64,000 nt of DNA from Eucalyptus grandis. Lineage: Eukaryota; Streptophyta; Magnoliopsida; Myrtales; Myrtaceae. The stretch lies in the NCBI RefSeq assembly GCF_016545825.1, contig NC_052619.1, positions 47,058,127-47,122,126 of the forward strand. Reading direction: 5' to 3'. Positions 1 through 12,326 of this stretch are shown here, piece after piece. The notes under the pieces were generated by a model. The model had not been told where the DNA came from, did not search any database, and saw only the letters and a list, made by a program, of their open reading frames with translations. Position 1 is the first letter of the stretch. Every line of letters starts with the position of its first letter. The translations under genes and the position numbers were made by a program.

Positions 1-45
1 TGTCATGTTGCATTTCTTAATCATATGAAAATTATTGGATTACAG

Positions 46-1453
46 TTTGAGCTATCTGCATTCGAAGAAGATTGTACATCGGGATGTCAAAACGGAAAAC
101 ATGCTGTTGGATGGCCAAAGAAATTTAAAAATTGCTGATTTTGGCGTAGCGCGTGTTGAAGCTCAAAATCCATGCGATATGACTGGTGAAACTGGTACAC
201 TTGGTTACATGGCTCCAGAGGTACTAACTAAGCCATCTCATTTTAGTTTAGTAAGTTAGTATATTTTGGGAAGATGAAAGGGGAAAACGTATTGGCAGCT
301 GCATGCAATTTTTGCACTCACAAGGACAAATGCGTGAACAGTAAATTGAACAATGTGATTTGCCTTCATTTGTTTTTCTTTCTCAGAAATTTCCTTTTGG
401 CCATCAATATTCAACAACTCCATTGGTTCCTTTCTAGGAAAGACATTTTCTTTTGTGCTTTCCTTTGATAGGCTCCTGCTCCTGCTAATGCCACTGAAAA
501 ATTTCCATCAACCACGAGAAATTTGTTATAACGATGTTTTTGTTCATAAGGTGGAAATTACTGATAATTGATGTATTTTCTACATTCTCAAGACGAGTTT
601 CTGACACTTGTAGGTTCTTGATGGTAAGCCATATAACAGAAGATGTGATGTCTATAGCTTTGGCATATGCTTATGGGAAATTTATTGCTGCGATATGCCA
701 TATCCTGATCTAAGTTTTGCTGATGTGTCATCTGCTGTGGTTCGTCAGGTCAGTTTTCTTAGTGAGTTTTGCTTCTACATGACCTTTTAAGTTTGTTTTG
801 TTCCGAATTGAATGTGCTTTAATTTTCATGTTGTCCTGTTAACTTCATCACTTCATATGCCTTTCTTGGGAGTGTTTTATATTCTGTTTGCAGCTTTAGA
901 AATAAAAGCATGACTCGTGCCCTGATGTTACATTGCACGCTACAAAATCAAATATGTTGCTTTGATTCCCAAATTGCTGCTGATGAAACCCTATGGTTGA
1001 CAACTACATTTCCCCACTCTTCCTAGCTTATTTTAGACTCTGATTCAAATGATTTCTCCTAATAAATAATGAAGTCAACTTAGATGGATGGAGATAGTTG
1101 AGTGTACTTTTAAGGATCTCACTTGCCCAACATCTATGTATGCCTACTAATGGTCCACGGCAACATTATATCTCTATTTGGCATAAATGGGTAGATTTGA
1201 TGTTACTTTAAGAATTTCATCCCGCCTTTGTTTTTCCTCTATACAGAACTTGCGACCTGAAATGCCGAGATGCTGTCCCAGTTCTTTGGCCAACATTATG
1301 CGTAAGTGCTGGGACGGAAATGCAGAGAAGCGTCCCGAAATGGCAGAGGTGGTTAGGATGTTGGAAGTGATTGATACAAGCAAAGGAGGAGGTATGATAC
1401 CTGAAGATCAGGCTCCGAGTTGTATCTGTTTTGGTCCTGCCCGAGGGCCTTGA
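46..1453 (+). CDS. Raf-like (MAPKKK group C) Ser/Thr protein kinase, 3' exons only
   Basis: Three exons can be read: 46-220, 614-748 and 1247-1453 (stop TGA at 1451). All have AG acceptors and GT donors and the phases join cleanly. The first carries the catalytic loop ([13 protein letters not shown]), the DFG motif (IADFGVAR) and the end of the activation segment (GYMAPE). The second carries subdomain IX ([12 protein letters not shown]). The third carries subdomain XI ([19 protein letters not shown]) and a short tail ending [14 protein letters not shown] and APE are intact, so an active soluble kinase is expected. The tail resembles plant ATN1/STY13/HT1-like Raf-type kinases, recalled from family knowledge. 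The N-terminus and ATP-binding lobe lie outside the window, so the gene is partial only because of the window edge. Substrate is unknown. It is upstream of the HMT gene in the same orientation, about 12.8 kb away. Confidence 0.9.
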
Positions 1454-1884
1454 TTTCAGTTTGGCGATCCACAATTGAATCACTCTTTTGGAGCAAGGGT
1501 AAAGATATGTATTTTTTTTTTCTTGAGAAATCTGTGATGAGTACTCAAATGGGCGTGCGATTGCGTGACTTTGGTACTTGATGATGCTTTGAATTCTGCT
1601 ATATTCTTGGAAAGTCTCGCCTGTATAGTTCCGGCCCATCTGGCAGGTCTCGATGATTTGTCAAAGAGAAAGTGGGCACAGGAAACGTGTGTAGCTTCAT
1701 TAGGATAGGCAAGAGGAAGGATTCCCTAGTGATACAGTGGAGAGCAAAACAAAGCCTTTTCAATGTGGTTCTGGTTCATTCATGGTGTTTCTTTTCTTGG
1801 TCAAATATAGAATGAGATGCTCCCGGCCTTTAACTAGTTTCTGGGATTGAATCGAACCAGTTGTGCTACACTTCTGCTACTGTT
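1454..1884 (+). other. Likely 3' UTR and downstream flank of the kinase gene
   Basis: This is non-coding sequence immediately after the kinase stop codon. No clear AATAAA signal stands out, so the transcript end is not fixed. Reading frames on the minus strand here overlap the kinase exon and look like shadows. Confidence 0.4.
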
Positions 1885-1939
1885 AAAGAGAGCCAGTCTT
1901 TTCGACCAAAAAAAAAAAAAAAAAAGAGAGCCAGTCTTT
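1885..1939 (-). repeat. Micro-retroinsertion: poly(A) tail with flanking direct repeat
   Basis: The 17-base sequence aaagagagccagtcttt occurs at 1885-1901 and again at 1923-1939. Between them is only tcgacc followed by a run of A. A poly(A) stretch with a few fixed bases between long direct repeats is the mark of target-primed retrotransposition, with the element truncated almost to its tail. Element orientation is inferred from similarity to the other copies. Confidence 0.7.
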
Positions 1940-3294
1940 CTCTAACTCTCCTTATTTCATTCAAAACTACCAGTTTCTTGAAAGATCGCATACCGTATTT
2001 GCACCATTTGACCTTTGTAGAATGAAACTCTCTCATTCACTTCTGCTTCATTACCGCAATACATGCCAATTTATTTTCATTTCTCTTCAATGATCTATCA
2101 AGTACTAGATGCACTCACCAGTATTTCCTCAAGCTTTTTGTTTTTACATCCGAACCTGTCCCCACCAGGTTGACCTGATTTTGGAGTTTAAAAGGGCTGT
2201 GAGATACTCGAACTTACCTCCGGTGACCCACCCTCGGGTCGACGGAGATGTCGCCCTTCCGGGTCACTCCATCGACACTGCGCCTTCCCGTCCGTCTGAC
2301 CATTTTATGGCTTTTCACCATGATCATGCTTTCAAGCCTCACTAGAGGCAGGGAAGTACATCCTCGGCTAGATGACAGAGATCTTGCTGTGTCATTCCCC
2401 AGATCTGTGAGGCCGAGGACGTCATGACCAAATGGTACAAGTGAAAATAGTAACATTTCAATTTATGCTGTTCCATCCTACAAGAGCAGATGGTGCAAGC
2501 TAAGTTTGCCATCTTTAGAAGAAGGGTTTGTTTTGGAATTAAAAAGAAGTGGAGAGGCACCTCCCCACAAAAGATTAGTAAATGGAATCAAGAGATGGAA
2601 AATAAACTCAAACTACAAAAGTTTGCAAGTTGCCTACTTTAGTGGAGGCTTATAGGAGTTTTCAAAATCTTTCGGGGATAATAACATAAATAACAATCGA
2701 ACTTTGATCTAATATATAATGTCGTTCTTTGACTTTTAATTTGTGAATCATCATTAAATTTTTAATTTGCTGTTGTATGAGGTCCCTGAATGATTGAACG
2801 TTTATCAATAGTTAAAAAATTACATTGAACAAATTAAAAGTTTATAAATGGTATTGCGCATTGGGTTAAAATTCAAGAGTTACATTAAACAAACTAAAAA
2901 TCCAAAGGTAACATTATACTATGAATTAAAGTTTAAGGATCATCCATGTCATATTCCCAATTATTTACTTGCTTTGGGACGGAGATCCCCAAGCTTCATA
3001 AACTAAATATCAGTCAAGAGATTGAAGTCACGAGGCAAAGTGACTGTATTGTTCATCAATGTTCTGCCATTGAAAAGCTTCAGGAGCTTCAATGGAAAAT
3101 GCACGGTCGCATCACTCGACTTGAACTCCTATCAATCTTTATTAAAAATAGATAACCTCCAAATTGTTGTACTATTTACGTAAGTTTTAATTAATAGTTT
3201 CTTGGGTTATGTTAAAAAATTTACATTTATATGGTCAACATATACATGTTCCCATCCTGGCCTTTGGAAACACTCTTTTCAAATCTTTTGGTTT
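1940..3294. other. Intergenic, no gene seen
   Basis: AT-rich DNA. The short open frames at 2109-2560 and 2946-3155 lack recognisable domains and splice-compatible neighbours. Nothing else can be supported here. Confidence 0.5.
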
Positions 3295-3345
3295 CAAAAT
3301 CACAATGTTTTTTTTTTTTTTTGGTCAAAGCAAAATCACAATGTT
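3295..3345 (+). repeat. Micro-retroinsertion: poly(T)-GGTCAAAG with flanking direct repeat
   Basis: The 15-base sequence caaaatcacaatgtt is present at 3295-3309 and 3331-3345. The insert is a T run followed by ggtcaaag. The layout matches the cases at 4025, 16757 and 46349. Confidence 0.75.
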
Positions 3346-4024
3346 AAACGTTCTACATTTCTAAATTTTGATGTAGTTTTTCTTTGATAAAGGAAAACAA
3401 TATCACTTTTCTTGGTGAATTACGAATCTTCAGTTGATTATACCAATATTACGTATCGCATAACCTCCATCCTATCCTTATCATTGCACCCGTTGCTATT
3501 AAATTTTGCAGGGAAAGATAGGAAGAAATTATTGATTGCATGTTCGATTTTCGTAATATAATGGAATATTTGAAAAATAGTATTTACAAAAGTAGGAGTG
3601 CGTTTATACTAATGTACAAAGTGGAGCGAGAGCAGGTTTTTCTTTTTCTTTTTCTTTTTAATGAGCCACAGTCTTTATAATTTGTTCTGCATTTAACTTA
3701 TAAAAACTCATTTAAATTTGTAAAACATTCAAAATTTCGATAAATTAGCTTTTGACCCGAATTTATTTGCTCTCGTCAATTTCAAAAGGATAAGAGCATG
3801 GGAAGGTATCATTTTATATTAAAATTTACACCTATATTTGTAGCTGCCGTACATGTTAATTATTAATAGACGTTGTTCTTAATTTGATCGGCAAAGTAAA
3901 TTATTCTTCTATTTCTTTAATGATGTTAACAAATCTAATTGTAATTTTTTGTCCCATATTGATTTTTTTCTATCTTAATAACAATGTCAAATCTCAAGTT
4001 AATTTCTCCTTCCATGCAAAATTT
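3346..4024. other. Intergenic, no gene seen
   Basis: AT-rich, no supported coding sequence or named repeat. Confidence 0.5.
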
Positions 4025-4090
4025 ATCTCTTAACATTTCCTGTTTTTTTTTTTTTTTTTTTTTGGTAAAGATCTCTTAACATTTCCTGTT
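4025..4090 (+). repeat. Micro-retroinsertion: poly(T)-GGTAAAG with 20-bp flanking direct repeat
   Basis: A perfect 20-base direct repeat, atctcttaacatttcctgtt, lies at 4025-4044 and 4071-4090. The insert (4045-4070) is only a T run plus ggtaaag. This is the longest and cleanest target duplication of the class in this window. Confidence 0.8.
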
Positions 4091-4386
4091 ATGTTTCATT
4101 ATATCAATTTTTTACACATGTAGAAAAAAGAAATCTTATGTTCTACATGCATGCTAATTTTTTTCATGTCGTTTCTGTCTTACAGCAATGCCAATAATTT
4201 ACGTAGTGGAATTAATTATCAAAACTACCGAGCGACCGAATTGTTTACTTATTTTTTCTTTTTTCCTTAATTATGTTTATGACATTTTTAAAAACCACAA
4301 CAAATTCACAGTTCTAGTAACAAAACCAATAAATGTGATTATTATAATTTTGATTACATCAACCACATTAGCGAGAGTTTTTCCAA

Positions 4387-4828
4387 AGGGATAACTATCC
4401 AAAAAGTCATACACCTATCATACAACATTAAAATAAATTATAAAAAATTTAATTATGTCAATTTAGTCTTAAACATTTTGACGATTTGTCAATTTAGTAT
4501 TAAATCTTTCTTTTTTTTTTTGGTAAAAATTTTCAAAATTTTCAATTGTATCAAAATAATCCTAAACCTTTTAAAGATGTATCAATTTAGTCTTAAACAT
4601 ATTATTTGAATATTTGCCCAAAAGGGCTACAGTAACGAATTATTAAAAAGTTTAGGACTAAATTGATAAATGATCCAAAAGCTTGGGACTAAACTAGCAT
4701 AGTGGTATGTTTTATGACTAAATTGTTAAATTATCAAAATGATTATGATTAAATTGGTACAATTAAAAGGTTTATGACTGAATTAACTTCCCTATAATAA
4801 ATTCAAGACTTTTTGGACAATTTTCCCT
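4387..4828. mobile_element. MULE-type MITE, 442 bp, with 9-bp target duplication
   Basis: The left end reads agggataactatccaaaa and the reverse complement of the right end reads agggaaaattgtccaaaa, so the ends are inverted repeats. Similarity continues inward with mismatches. The flanks are tttttccaa (4378-4386) and tttttctaa (4829-4837), a 9-base duplication with one mismatch. The paralogous unit has a single tttttctaa near 7057, which is the pre-insertion site. A 9-bp duplication and long TIRs are typical of Mutator-like elements. There is no coding capacity, so it is non-autonomous. Related sequence lies at 28055-28422 and 43721-43928. Confidence 0.7.
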
Positions 4829-5534
4829 TTTTTCTAATCCACCGTATGTTTCATTGCAATAATTCATTGCACTCTAATTATTTATTAGTCTCTGATTTAC
4901 AGAATTTTAAAAGGAAATTATTCTCTTCCTAGTCCTTTTCTCCCCTTCCACAAGTTCCACATAATGGACAAGAGCGGCTAATAATGCAAGGGGGCATGCA
5001 TCTTTGAATAAAATACAAAAGTATAATGCTGTTGCCTTTTTTTTTTTTTTAAATATTGGCTATCCACAAAATAATCACCCGATATAAGGACAATAGATTG
5101 ATGTGCTTTTTCTTTAGTGATAATAATCCAAGAGATAATTATTTTTGTTGCCTAACTTTTGAGTTTGACCAATATTTTGCTTTTCCTTTCCCTTTCTTGT
5201 GTACTAGGATGACACACTAAAGTTTAGGAATCCAAATATTGATTTTTTTTTATATTTATTTGGTAGAAATAATTTATTTATATAATGCGGACCTTAGTAC
5301 TTAAATTCCCATCGTGTTGTCTTCACTCATCGAGTAAAGTAGTGGCGTCTCAACTACAAACCCCTGTCCTATGTGCAATCAATTGAAAGCTCTTAATAAA
5401 AATTCCTGTTATGTTTCTTTATATCAATTTTTCACGCATGTAGAAAAAAAAATCTTATGTTGTACATGCATGCTAATTTACATAGTGCTCTTACTCATGA
5501 AAGCTATCATGCAACGTAATTGTTTTTTTTTTCT

Positions 5535-6937
5535 AGAGTTAATATCACGAAAAATCCCAAACTAATACACTTGTGACAAATTTACCTTAAACTAATACAT
5601 ATTCCCCTATCCTTGATCCAAAACTTCTTCCTAAAGAATATTGGGAACCTCATACCTGGTATTTTACTTATGCAACCCAAATAAGGAGTAAACCCATAAA
5701 ATCCAGTTCTTTCCTAAGTGCACCATTACTACTCGTATTATTGAATCCTCATTCATAAATTGAGACATTATCTTTGGCTTGGATATCCTAACTCAGATCT
5801 TGGATCTTAGGATTATGCCCAACAGGCTTAAGTTTTAAACACACTTCCAAGAATTTGTAGAGACACCAAACTTTGCCAGAGTTTGGTGAAGATCTCCACT
5901 TGGCCTAAGAAACATTCACGACCTATGAAAGATGATTGAGGTGTGGAGTTCTTGTAGTTGCCTATTAAGGCAAAAAATGTTTATAAGCCCACAAAAGAAG
6001 TATGAATCTTGTAGATGCCATACAAAAAACAAAGAAAAAAAAATTGGTATCTCTCTAGCAGAAGATGATCTTGAGTCAAACTTCTCTCTTGAAGATAAAC
6101 CTTTCGACAAAACGATTTGTGCCATAGAAACTTTCTCAAAAAACAGTGAAGATGAAGGAGATGATTATGCCTATTAAGGCATGTTCTTTTTTGATGAACT
6201 ATCATCCCCTCTAGCAAGCCAAGACCAATTCTCATCCATCTAGGTCACTAAAGAAAAATCTCTTTCGTTCAAGCCATATGTTCCTATCCAGCTCATTCCA
6301 TCCCAACCCTCTAAACCCATTCCCCTCATGGCACTCATAGACACTAATGTAGACTGTTCTATCCTTGATCCAAAGCTTCACATGCCCACTGTGAGTTTAT
6401 GGGCTCAATAAGTTCTTGCTGGATGAGATCTTTACATTCTTTATGAGTTTATGGGCTCAATAAATCCTAAACTGATGGATTCATTCTTGTGTGACTTGCT
6501 TTGGTTGGATTAACATCTTCAAAACCTCAAACTAGTACATATATGACAAATTTACCAACCATAAGCTTCCCTTTAATTTTATTGTCAAATAATTAAGTTG
6601 GATGACACATGTCAATTAACATTTAGAGTTTAACCCTATGTTTGTTACATTTGTACTAATTTGTGTTTTTTTGTTGTATTAATCCAATTTATTAAAAACT
6701 AAAAAATAATAAATTGGTCAAAAATGTATTAGTTTGGGATTTTTGGTGGTTAAAAATTGTTTGAGGAAAATTTATCAAAGATGTATTAATTTAAGGTTTT
6801 TGTGGTCAAAAAAATTAGTTTGAGATAACTTTGTCAAAGATGCATCAGTTTATGATTTTTTATGTTTAAAATATCAATTTGTAATACATTTATCACGAAT
6901 GTACCGGTTTTGAGTTTTTTTTAAATGATATTAACCC
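5535..6937. mobile_element. Inverted-terminal element (same family as 29092-29463), interrupted by foreign sequence
   Basis: The left end reads agagttaatatcacgaaaaa and the reverse complement of the right end reads gggttaatatcatttaaaaa. Both continue into a motif resembling caaactaatacatttgtgac. The flanks carry tttttttct at 5526-5534 and 6938-6946, compatible with a 9-bp target duplication but low in complexity. The segment is absent from the paired duplication unit. Its middle (about 5600-6530) does not match the family and looks like a nested insertion. Confidence 0.55.
5600..6530 (+). pseudogene. Pararetrovirus-like (caulimovirid/retroelement) polyprotein fragment, degenerate
   Basis: The plus-strand frames hold short protein-like islands separated by stops. 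The clearest, near 6310-6380, is an aspartic-protease-like stretch with ALIDTNVDCSILDP, where a viral or retroelement protease would normally have D-T/S-G, so the active-site glycine appears replaced. A second island near 5610-5690 resembles the sequence downstream of such a site (ILDPKLLPKEYWEPH). The order is rearranged, because the downstream-like piece precedes the other. A cysteine- and lysine-rich stretch followed by acidic residues (5990-6177) could be a decayed nucleocapsid region. Many stops mean no functional product. A Ty3/gypsy origin is the main alternative. Confidence 0.4.
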
Positions 6938-7506
6938 TTTTTTTCTGTTTGCATTAATTTTCTTTATGACATTAATCACAACAAACTCATATATTTTGTT
7001 AACAAAAACAATATCTGTAATAATCATAATTCTGATTATATCGACTACATTAGTAATAGTTTTTCTAAGCTCCCATATAGTTCATCGCAATAATTCATCG
7101 CATTCTAATTATTTACTATTACACGATTTACAAAATTTTAAAAGGAGATTATTCTCTCCCTAGTGCTTTTCTCCACTTCCGCAAGGCCCACATTGAATGG
7201 ACAAGAGCGGCTAATAATGCAAGGAAGGGGGAGGGGATACATCTTTTAATAGAAGACAAGGCATAATGCTGCTGCTTTTTTATTTTATTTTATAATAGCT
7301 ATCCAATAAATATTCACCTGATGTAAGGACAATAGATAATTCACTAAATAATTATTTTTTATCACCTAACTTTTGATCAATATCTTGCTTTTCTTCTCAC
7401 TTTCGTGTGTACTAGGATGGAACCCTAAAGATTAGGAATCTAAATATTGATTTTTTGTATTTATTTAGTACAAAAAAATTATTTCTATGATGCGGACCTT
7501 AGTACT

Positions 7507-7737
7507 TTTTTTTTTGTCAGTCCTACTCTAATCCTACTCTAACACTCACTCTCAGACTTTTACCCTACCTCCTTGTAGGGCGTGGGAGTCGAAACTCACT
7601 CCTGAAATGAAATCGTCTCCACCCCATTCTCCCCTGAGAAGGTGGAGATTTGAACCCCCCACCTCCCCCTTTCAAGTTGCCCCTTTCAAATTGGAAGGGT
7701 GGCCACTGGGGCGAACCCCAATGGTTGATGATTAGTA
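7507..7737 (-). mobile_element. tRNA-related SINE with A and B boxes
   Basis: Read on the minus strand, the segment has a pol III A-box-like sequence (ttcgccccagtggcc, about 7702-7717), a B-box-like sequence (ggttcaaatctcc, about 7643-7656) and ends in ggactgac plus an A run (T run at 7507-7515). The direct repeat cttagtactt occurs at 7497-7506 and 7757-7766. The paired duplication unit near 5290 has a single site without this segment. Between the SINE head and the right repeat lies a short sequence, gacacccatcgatgctgtct, that is itself duplicated at 7738 and 7768, so the exact 5' boundary is uncertain. Confidence 0.7.
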
Positions 7738-7866
7738 TGACACCCATCGATGCTGTCTTAGTACTTAGACACCCATCGATGCTGTCTTCACTCACCGAGG
7801 AAGTAGTTGGTCCCGTCGATTATAAAACCCCCATTCTAGGTTGCAATGAATTGAAAATTCTTTTTT

Positions 7867-8828
7867 TTTAAAAAAAAAAGCCAGGGTACCCACCCTAAAA
7901 CATGAAACTAACTAATTTCAGGTTTGTAAAGTCGAGGTCTAGGTTCAAAGTTTGGAATCGTTCGAGGCTGCAAGGTGGGTCGGATTCGCTATCTCCTCTC
8001 AAATTAGCACGTTTCGGGACATTCCCATCTCTCCCACCTTGCATTTCGGAAGGTTTTGGTACTGACCCATCGATCCATGCTAGCACAGCAAGGCGCTTGC
8101 TGTGCTCCAGAAAAGAGAGAAGGGGAAGATCACGCCGACGGATTTCACGAGTATATCGATCCTTAGTTCTGTTTCAATGATTACCTAACTGTGATATGAT
8201 AAAGAGATCGTCGCGATCTGATTAAGATTATTCGAGCGCTGCGTAGTGTTTTGGCGGATCGAAATTCTTTGCTGGTCATTATCACCTTGTCGCGCTCATG
8301 CATACGAGGAATTCGAGTCAAGAGAGCAACTTGGTCTTCCACTAACGTCGGTTTCGTCACTTCTACTTTATCTCTCGTTCTTTATCTTCATTAAAAGAGT
8401 CACGTCGCATGCGTAATAAATCCCATGGAGCACTGCTGTCTGCCTGTTCCTGTCATTATCTATACTAATCAAATGATTTCTAAACTGTAGGAAATAATTT
8501 TCTATTTTCTTCTTGTCTTCTTTCCCTTTTTCTCCTAACTTTTGCCCAATTTTTAGTAAGTATTTTTTATTGTATATTTATGTGGGTCTTTATCAAATTC
8601 GACATGTACTTAACATTCTCAACACTTGAAATTTTTGAATGCTTCATATGTGGGATGAAGTGATTGAATAATAAAATAGATAGAACAATAAAATAAATTA
8701 GATACCAGATCTACATGGTTCGGTCATAGTAATCTACGTTCACGACAAGATTAACAACGAATTCTACTATAAATCAAGCGATATAAAGAAAATTACAAAT
8801 ACACTCGAGTCACTTAAATATTTTTAGA
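7867..8828. other. Intergenic, no gene seen
   Basis: Small open frames at 7895-8180 have no recognisable domain. The base composition is a little higher in GC around 7900-8400 than in the neighbouring repeats, but nothing coding can be supported. Confidence 0.4.
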
Positions 8829-9540
8829 CTGCATTTGGTGGTTAGGACAAATTTTATCATATTCCGTGTTTAGTGCTTGTTGAAGATAGGATAAAGTTGA
8901 ATATAAGGGAATATAGGTCGGATAAAATTATCCATTAATAGGAAAGGTGGAATAAAGGTGGAAAATATTTCTAATATCTAAATTACGAAAGTTATTTTGC
9001 TCAAATAACAAACTTCTTAAATTAACAAATTTAAAATTATATTTCGATATAAATAATATTTGAATTCTAATATAAGAAATTCAAAATAAAAATTTACTTT
9101 TTTTTTTTTAATTTAATCTTATTTTCATTTATATATTTGAATTTAATTTTGTCTTATAATTTAAATTCAATAAATTAATATATATTTATTTACATATTTT
9201 AGGTGTTTTGAGTATTTTAGGTCTATTAGTTTAGTTTTCTATCTAAAAAAAAATAGAGAACGATGGAAGGGAAATAAAGAAATAAAAAGAAATTAAGAAA
9301 GGAAAATAAAATAAAAATATAGTAGGTAAAGTGTCACGAGAGATTTTTATTGTCTCCATTTGTAGAATTTGTGATTCATTTATATTGATATGTCATTTAT
9401 ACAAAACAATATATGAGATATGATGTAAATATATCCGACTTTATTATTGCAATCACCAAACAGTTAATAGGATATAGCAAAATCTTTTGGATTTCATATC
9501 GTATCATATTCAGTCTTACTAGATAACCAAACGTAACTGC
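8829..9540. mobile_element. Candidate hAT-type MITE with ~35-bp imperfect TIRs
   Basis: The left end reads actgcatttggtggttagg. The reverse complement of the right end reads agttacgtttggttatctag. Both continue into sequence resembling tatcatattc. The G(C/T)GTTTGGT terminal motif is common in plant hAT-like MITEs. The interior is very AT-rich and non-coding. No secure target duplication was found by eye. Confidence 0.5.
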
Positions 9541-12288
9541 GATATCTCCCAAATTGCAATTATATCAAATATCTTATACAATGTTTAGTCTCATAATTTT
9601 TCACTAAATAATCTTTCAATTTCATAAAAGAATTATGTACAAATTTTACCATAAGATTTAATTGGCTACAAATACTAGAATTCTTGGGGGTAACCCATCG
9701 AAGAAAAAACCCCTTAGAAGCACCTTTAAAACTCCCACGACCGAATATAAAATATATATTCTCGTTTTCCGAATTGGAGAAGGAGGACGACCCGACTTGG
9801 ACTTTCCTATATCTTTGCGTTTTTATTCACCGACTTCAATGCACGAAGTTACGATCCGAACATTTCAGTCAAAGTTCTGGCTTTCCTCTTTTGATTTTCC
9901 CTTGCTAATTTCCGCTTCAGACGTGGGAATATTTCCTTATCCGCAAGTTAACTAAATTGAGGTCCGGGTCCAAAACTTGTAATAAATTAACTCCATGCTT
10001 CCTTTCATCTCAGGTCGAGTTTTGCTCTCAGGCTCAAAATCGTGACATGGTTTAACAGCGATCAATTAGGATTCAATGTATGAATGGCTTCCTCGATCGA
10101 TGAAATTAAATTAGCTGGAAAAAGGGTAAATCAATATTATTAAATTCTGTGACCCAAATATAATTAAATTCGAATCTAATACATATACTAGAATTCTTCC
10201 TTGAACAATTTATCGACTGGATGCACGCATTGCCATAGTGCGCTTTTGAGTGGGTTAGATGGCGATAGAGAGGTCGAATCTAGACAAAGTTTAGGCCAGA
10301 TTCGCAGAGACAAGGAGAGAGGACTTCTCTTACGAAACCAAAGAAGAATATGGACGCTTCAACGACCGGGTTCATTCATTGATTTCTCTTTTAGTTAAAG
10401 GACAAACATCTCTAGACATTACTGCTAGACCTGTAAAGTGAATGGGTCATATCAAGAATAGTTCGATCGGAATCGACCAATTTAACTCATTTTAATCAAT
10501 TTCTATATAATACAAATTTAATATGAGAACTCATATCGTATTTATACCTGATTCGATCTATATCACTAAATACTTTATATATAACTCGGTGTAGGAAAGT
10601 TCATATTCAAACTAAGGTGAGAACGAGAGGTGAGCTAGGGCGAAATAGAGTCATAGACGTGGATTGGGTGTAAGAAAGTTGTTAACTAATATAACACCCA
10701 TACTATTTTTGATTTTACCATTCTAAACCCATCTATAACCCATGTATTATATAAAACTAGCCCATGTAACAACTTAGCCTTAAGAAATTGATTTATAACC
10801 CAGTTTGACAAATTTAATTACTATTGAGAATTGATAATAATAATATTTTTTTTTTGAAATTTTGTAATATAACAGTAAGCTAGAATTATATCAGACTATG
10901 GAGCACAAGATCACATGGCCTTAATGTATCTAATGTACATGTGAAGACCAATACAAACATAAATTAGCGAAAAGTCGGTCATTCAGCAATCTAAATATCA
11001 TGATATCGTGGTAAATTACTTTCTTTTTCTTAGTAAGTGATAGATTAAGGAATGAGTTCGAGATGAGCTTTGCTTACTTGCTAATAATGTCGAACTGATG
11101 CTCAGACTCCACCAAAAACAATAAAAAAAAAAGATCTAATATATTGCAGAAGGAAAAAGAAAAGAAAAATGTCGTTTTTCCCTGCGATTTTTGAAAAAGA
11201 TATTTTTGGAAAAGGAGAGGCTGACTTGCGTATCACTCAATGGTGACAGTTCAGAATTTCTGGTTTTTTTTTTCCTTTTTTTGTCTGGTTATATATTTGT
11301 AAAAGCCAAAAAAAAAAAAGGAAAGGAAGAATGGCCAATGTCATTTCAAGACAAGTGACCTTAGTGGACACTAGGAACCATGTTCCCATTTTTCCACACC
11401 TTAGTCATGTTAAGTCAACTCTCATAAATAGTTAATACACACATGTCTAATATATATATACTGAAACATAAATTTTGAGAAAAATAATTAATACTGTAAA
11501 AAATTTCCAACTAATAACTTGCATTGCATTTATTCATATTTAATTCTTGTTTCATAAAAAAAAAAAAGTCTAAAGTGATATTCCATTGACACATTTATCC
11601 AAAATCAATTTTCGTCTCACAAAAAAAGAAATCTCCGTTACATGTTTAACCTGAAAAGCTCAAAACCAAACTGAAAGTACCAACTCAAATATATCCTTCG
11701 CTTAATTGCACACATGTTCACATACATGGATTAACAATGTCAAATTTTTCATTTCCCACATTCGATGCGTCTTTATGTGTGCCGGCACATCTTATGCACT
11801 TTGACAAGATATTGAGCCTAATGCTGACCGACAATAGATTTGGATTGGATCATTAATTTGAGATTCTATGTAAGATAAACATTTGTTAATCTAGAGAATA
11901 TGTCTCGTGAGAAATTTTCAATGGTATTAACCCCTTTTTTTTAACAGAATATTAACCCCTTTTATAAAGTTAGAAAGTATGAGCGAATAGAGTATTATTG
12001 GCATCGGATCCCTGTTGCATGCCATAGGCTACATACTTTCACGGAATATGCTATTACTCAATAAACAACTAACTGATAAAAAAAATTGAAAAAAAAATTG
12101 AAAAAAAAAAAAAAAAAAAAAAAAAGGAAGCTCGAGGGATGAAATTAGCCTTCGAACGTGGGACAAGTCACATGTAACTTTAATAGAAAAAATGACGTGT
12201 TTGGAATGCTAGGTGGAAGTTGCTATCTGAGATGGTGAAGATAAGGCCATTAGTCATTCATGGATGCGTTTATGAATTTTTATCTATG

Positions 12289-12326
<38 letters not shown>

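Larger units (their letters stand above)
4080..7866. repeat. Old tandem segmental duplication, later invaded by transposable elements
   Basis: Unit 1 (about 4080-5395) and unit 2 (about 5400-7866) are collinear. The stretch after cctgttatgtttc at 4085 recurs at 5404. The block around gacaagagcggctaataatg recurs at about 4963 and 7199. The block ending gatgcggaccttagtac recurs at about 5285 and 7489. Unit 1 carries an extra segment at 4387-4828. Unit 2 carries extra segments at about 5535-6937 and about 7507-7766. Each extra segment is absent from the other unit, so the paired unit serves as the empty site. Confidence 0.75.
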
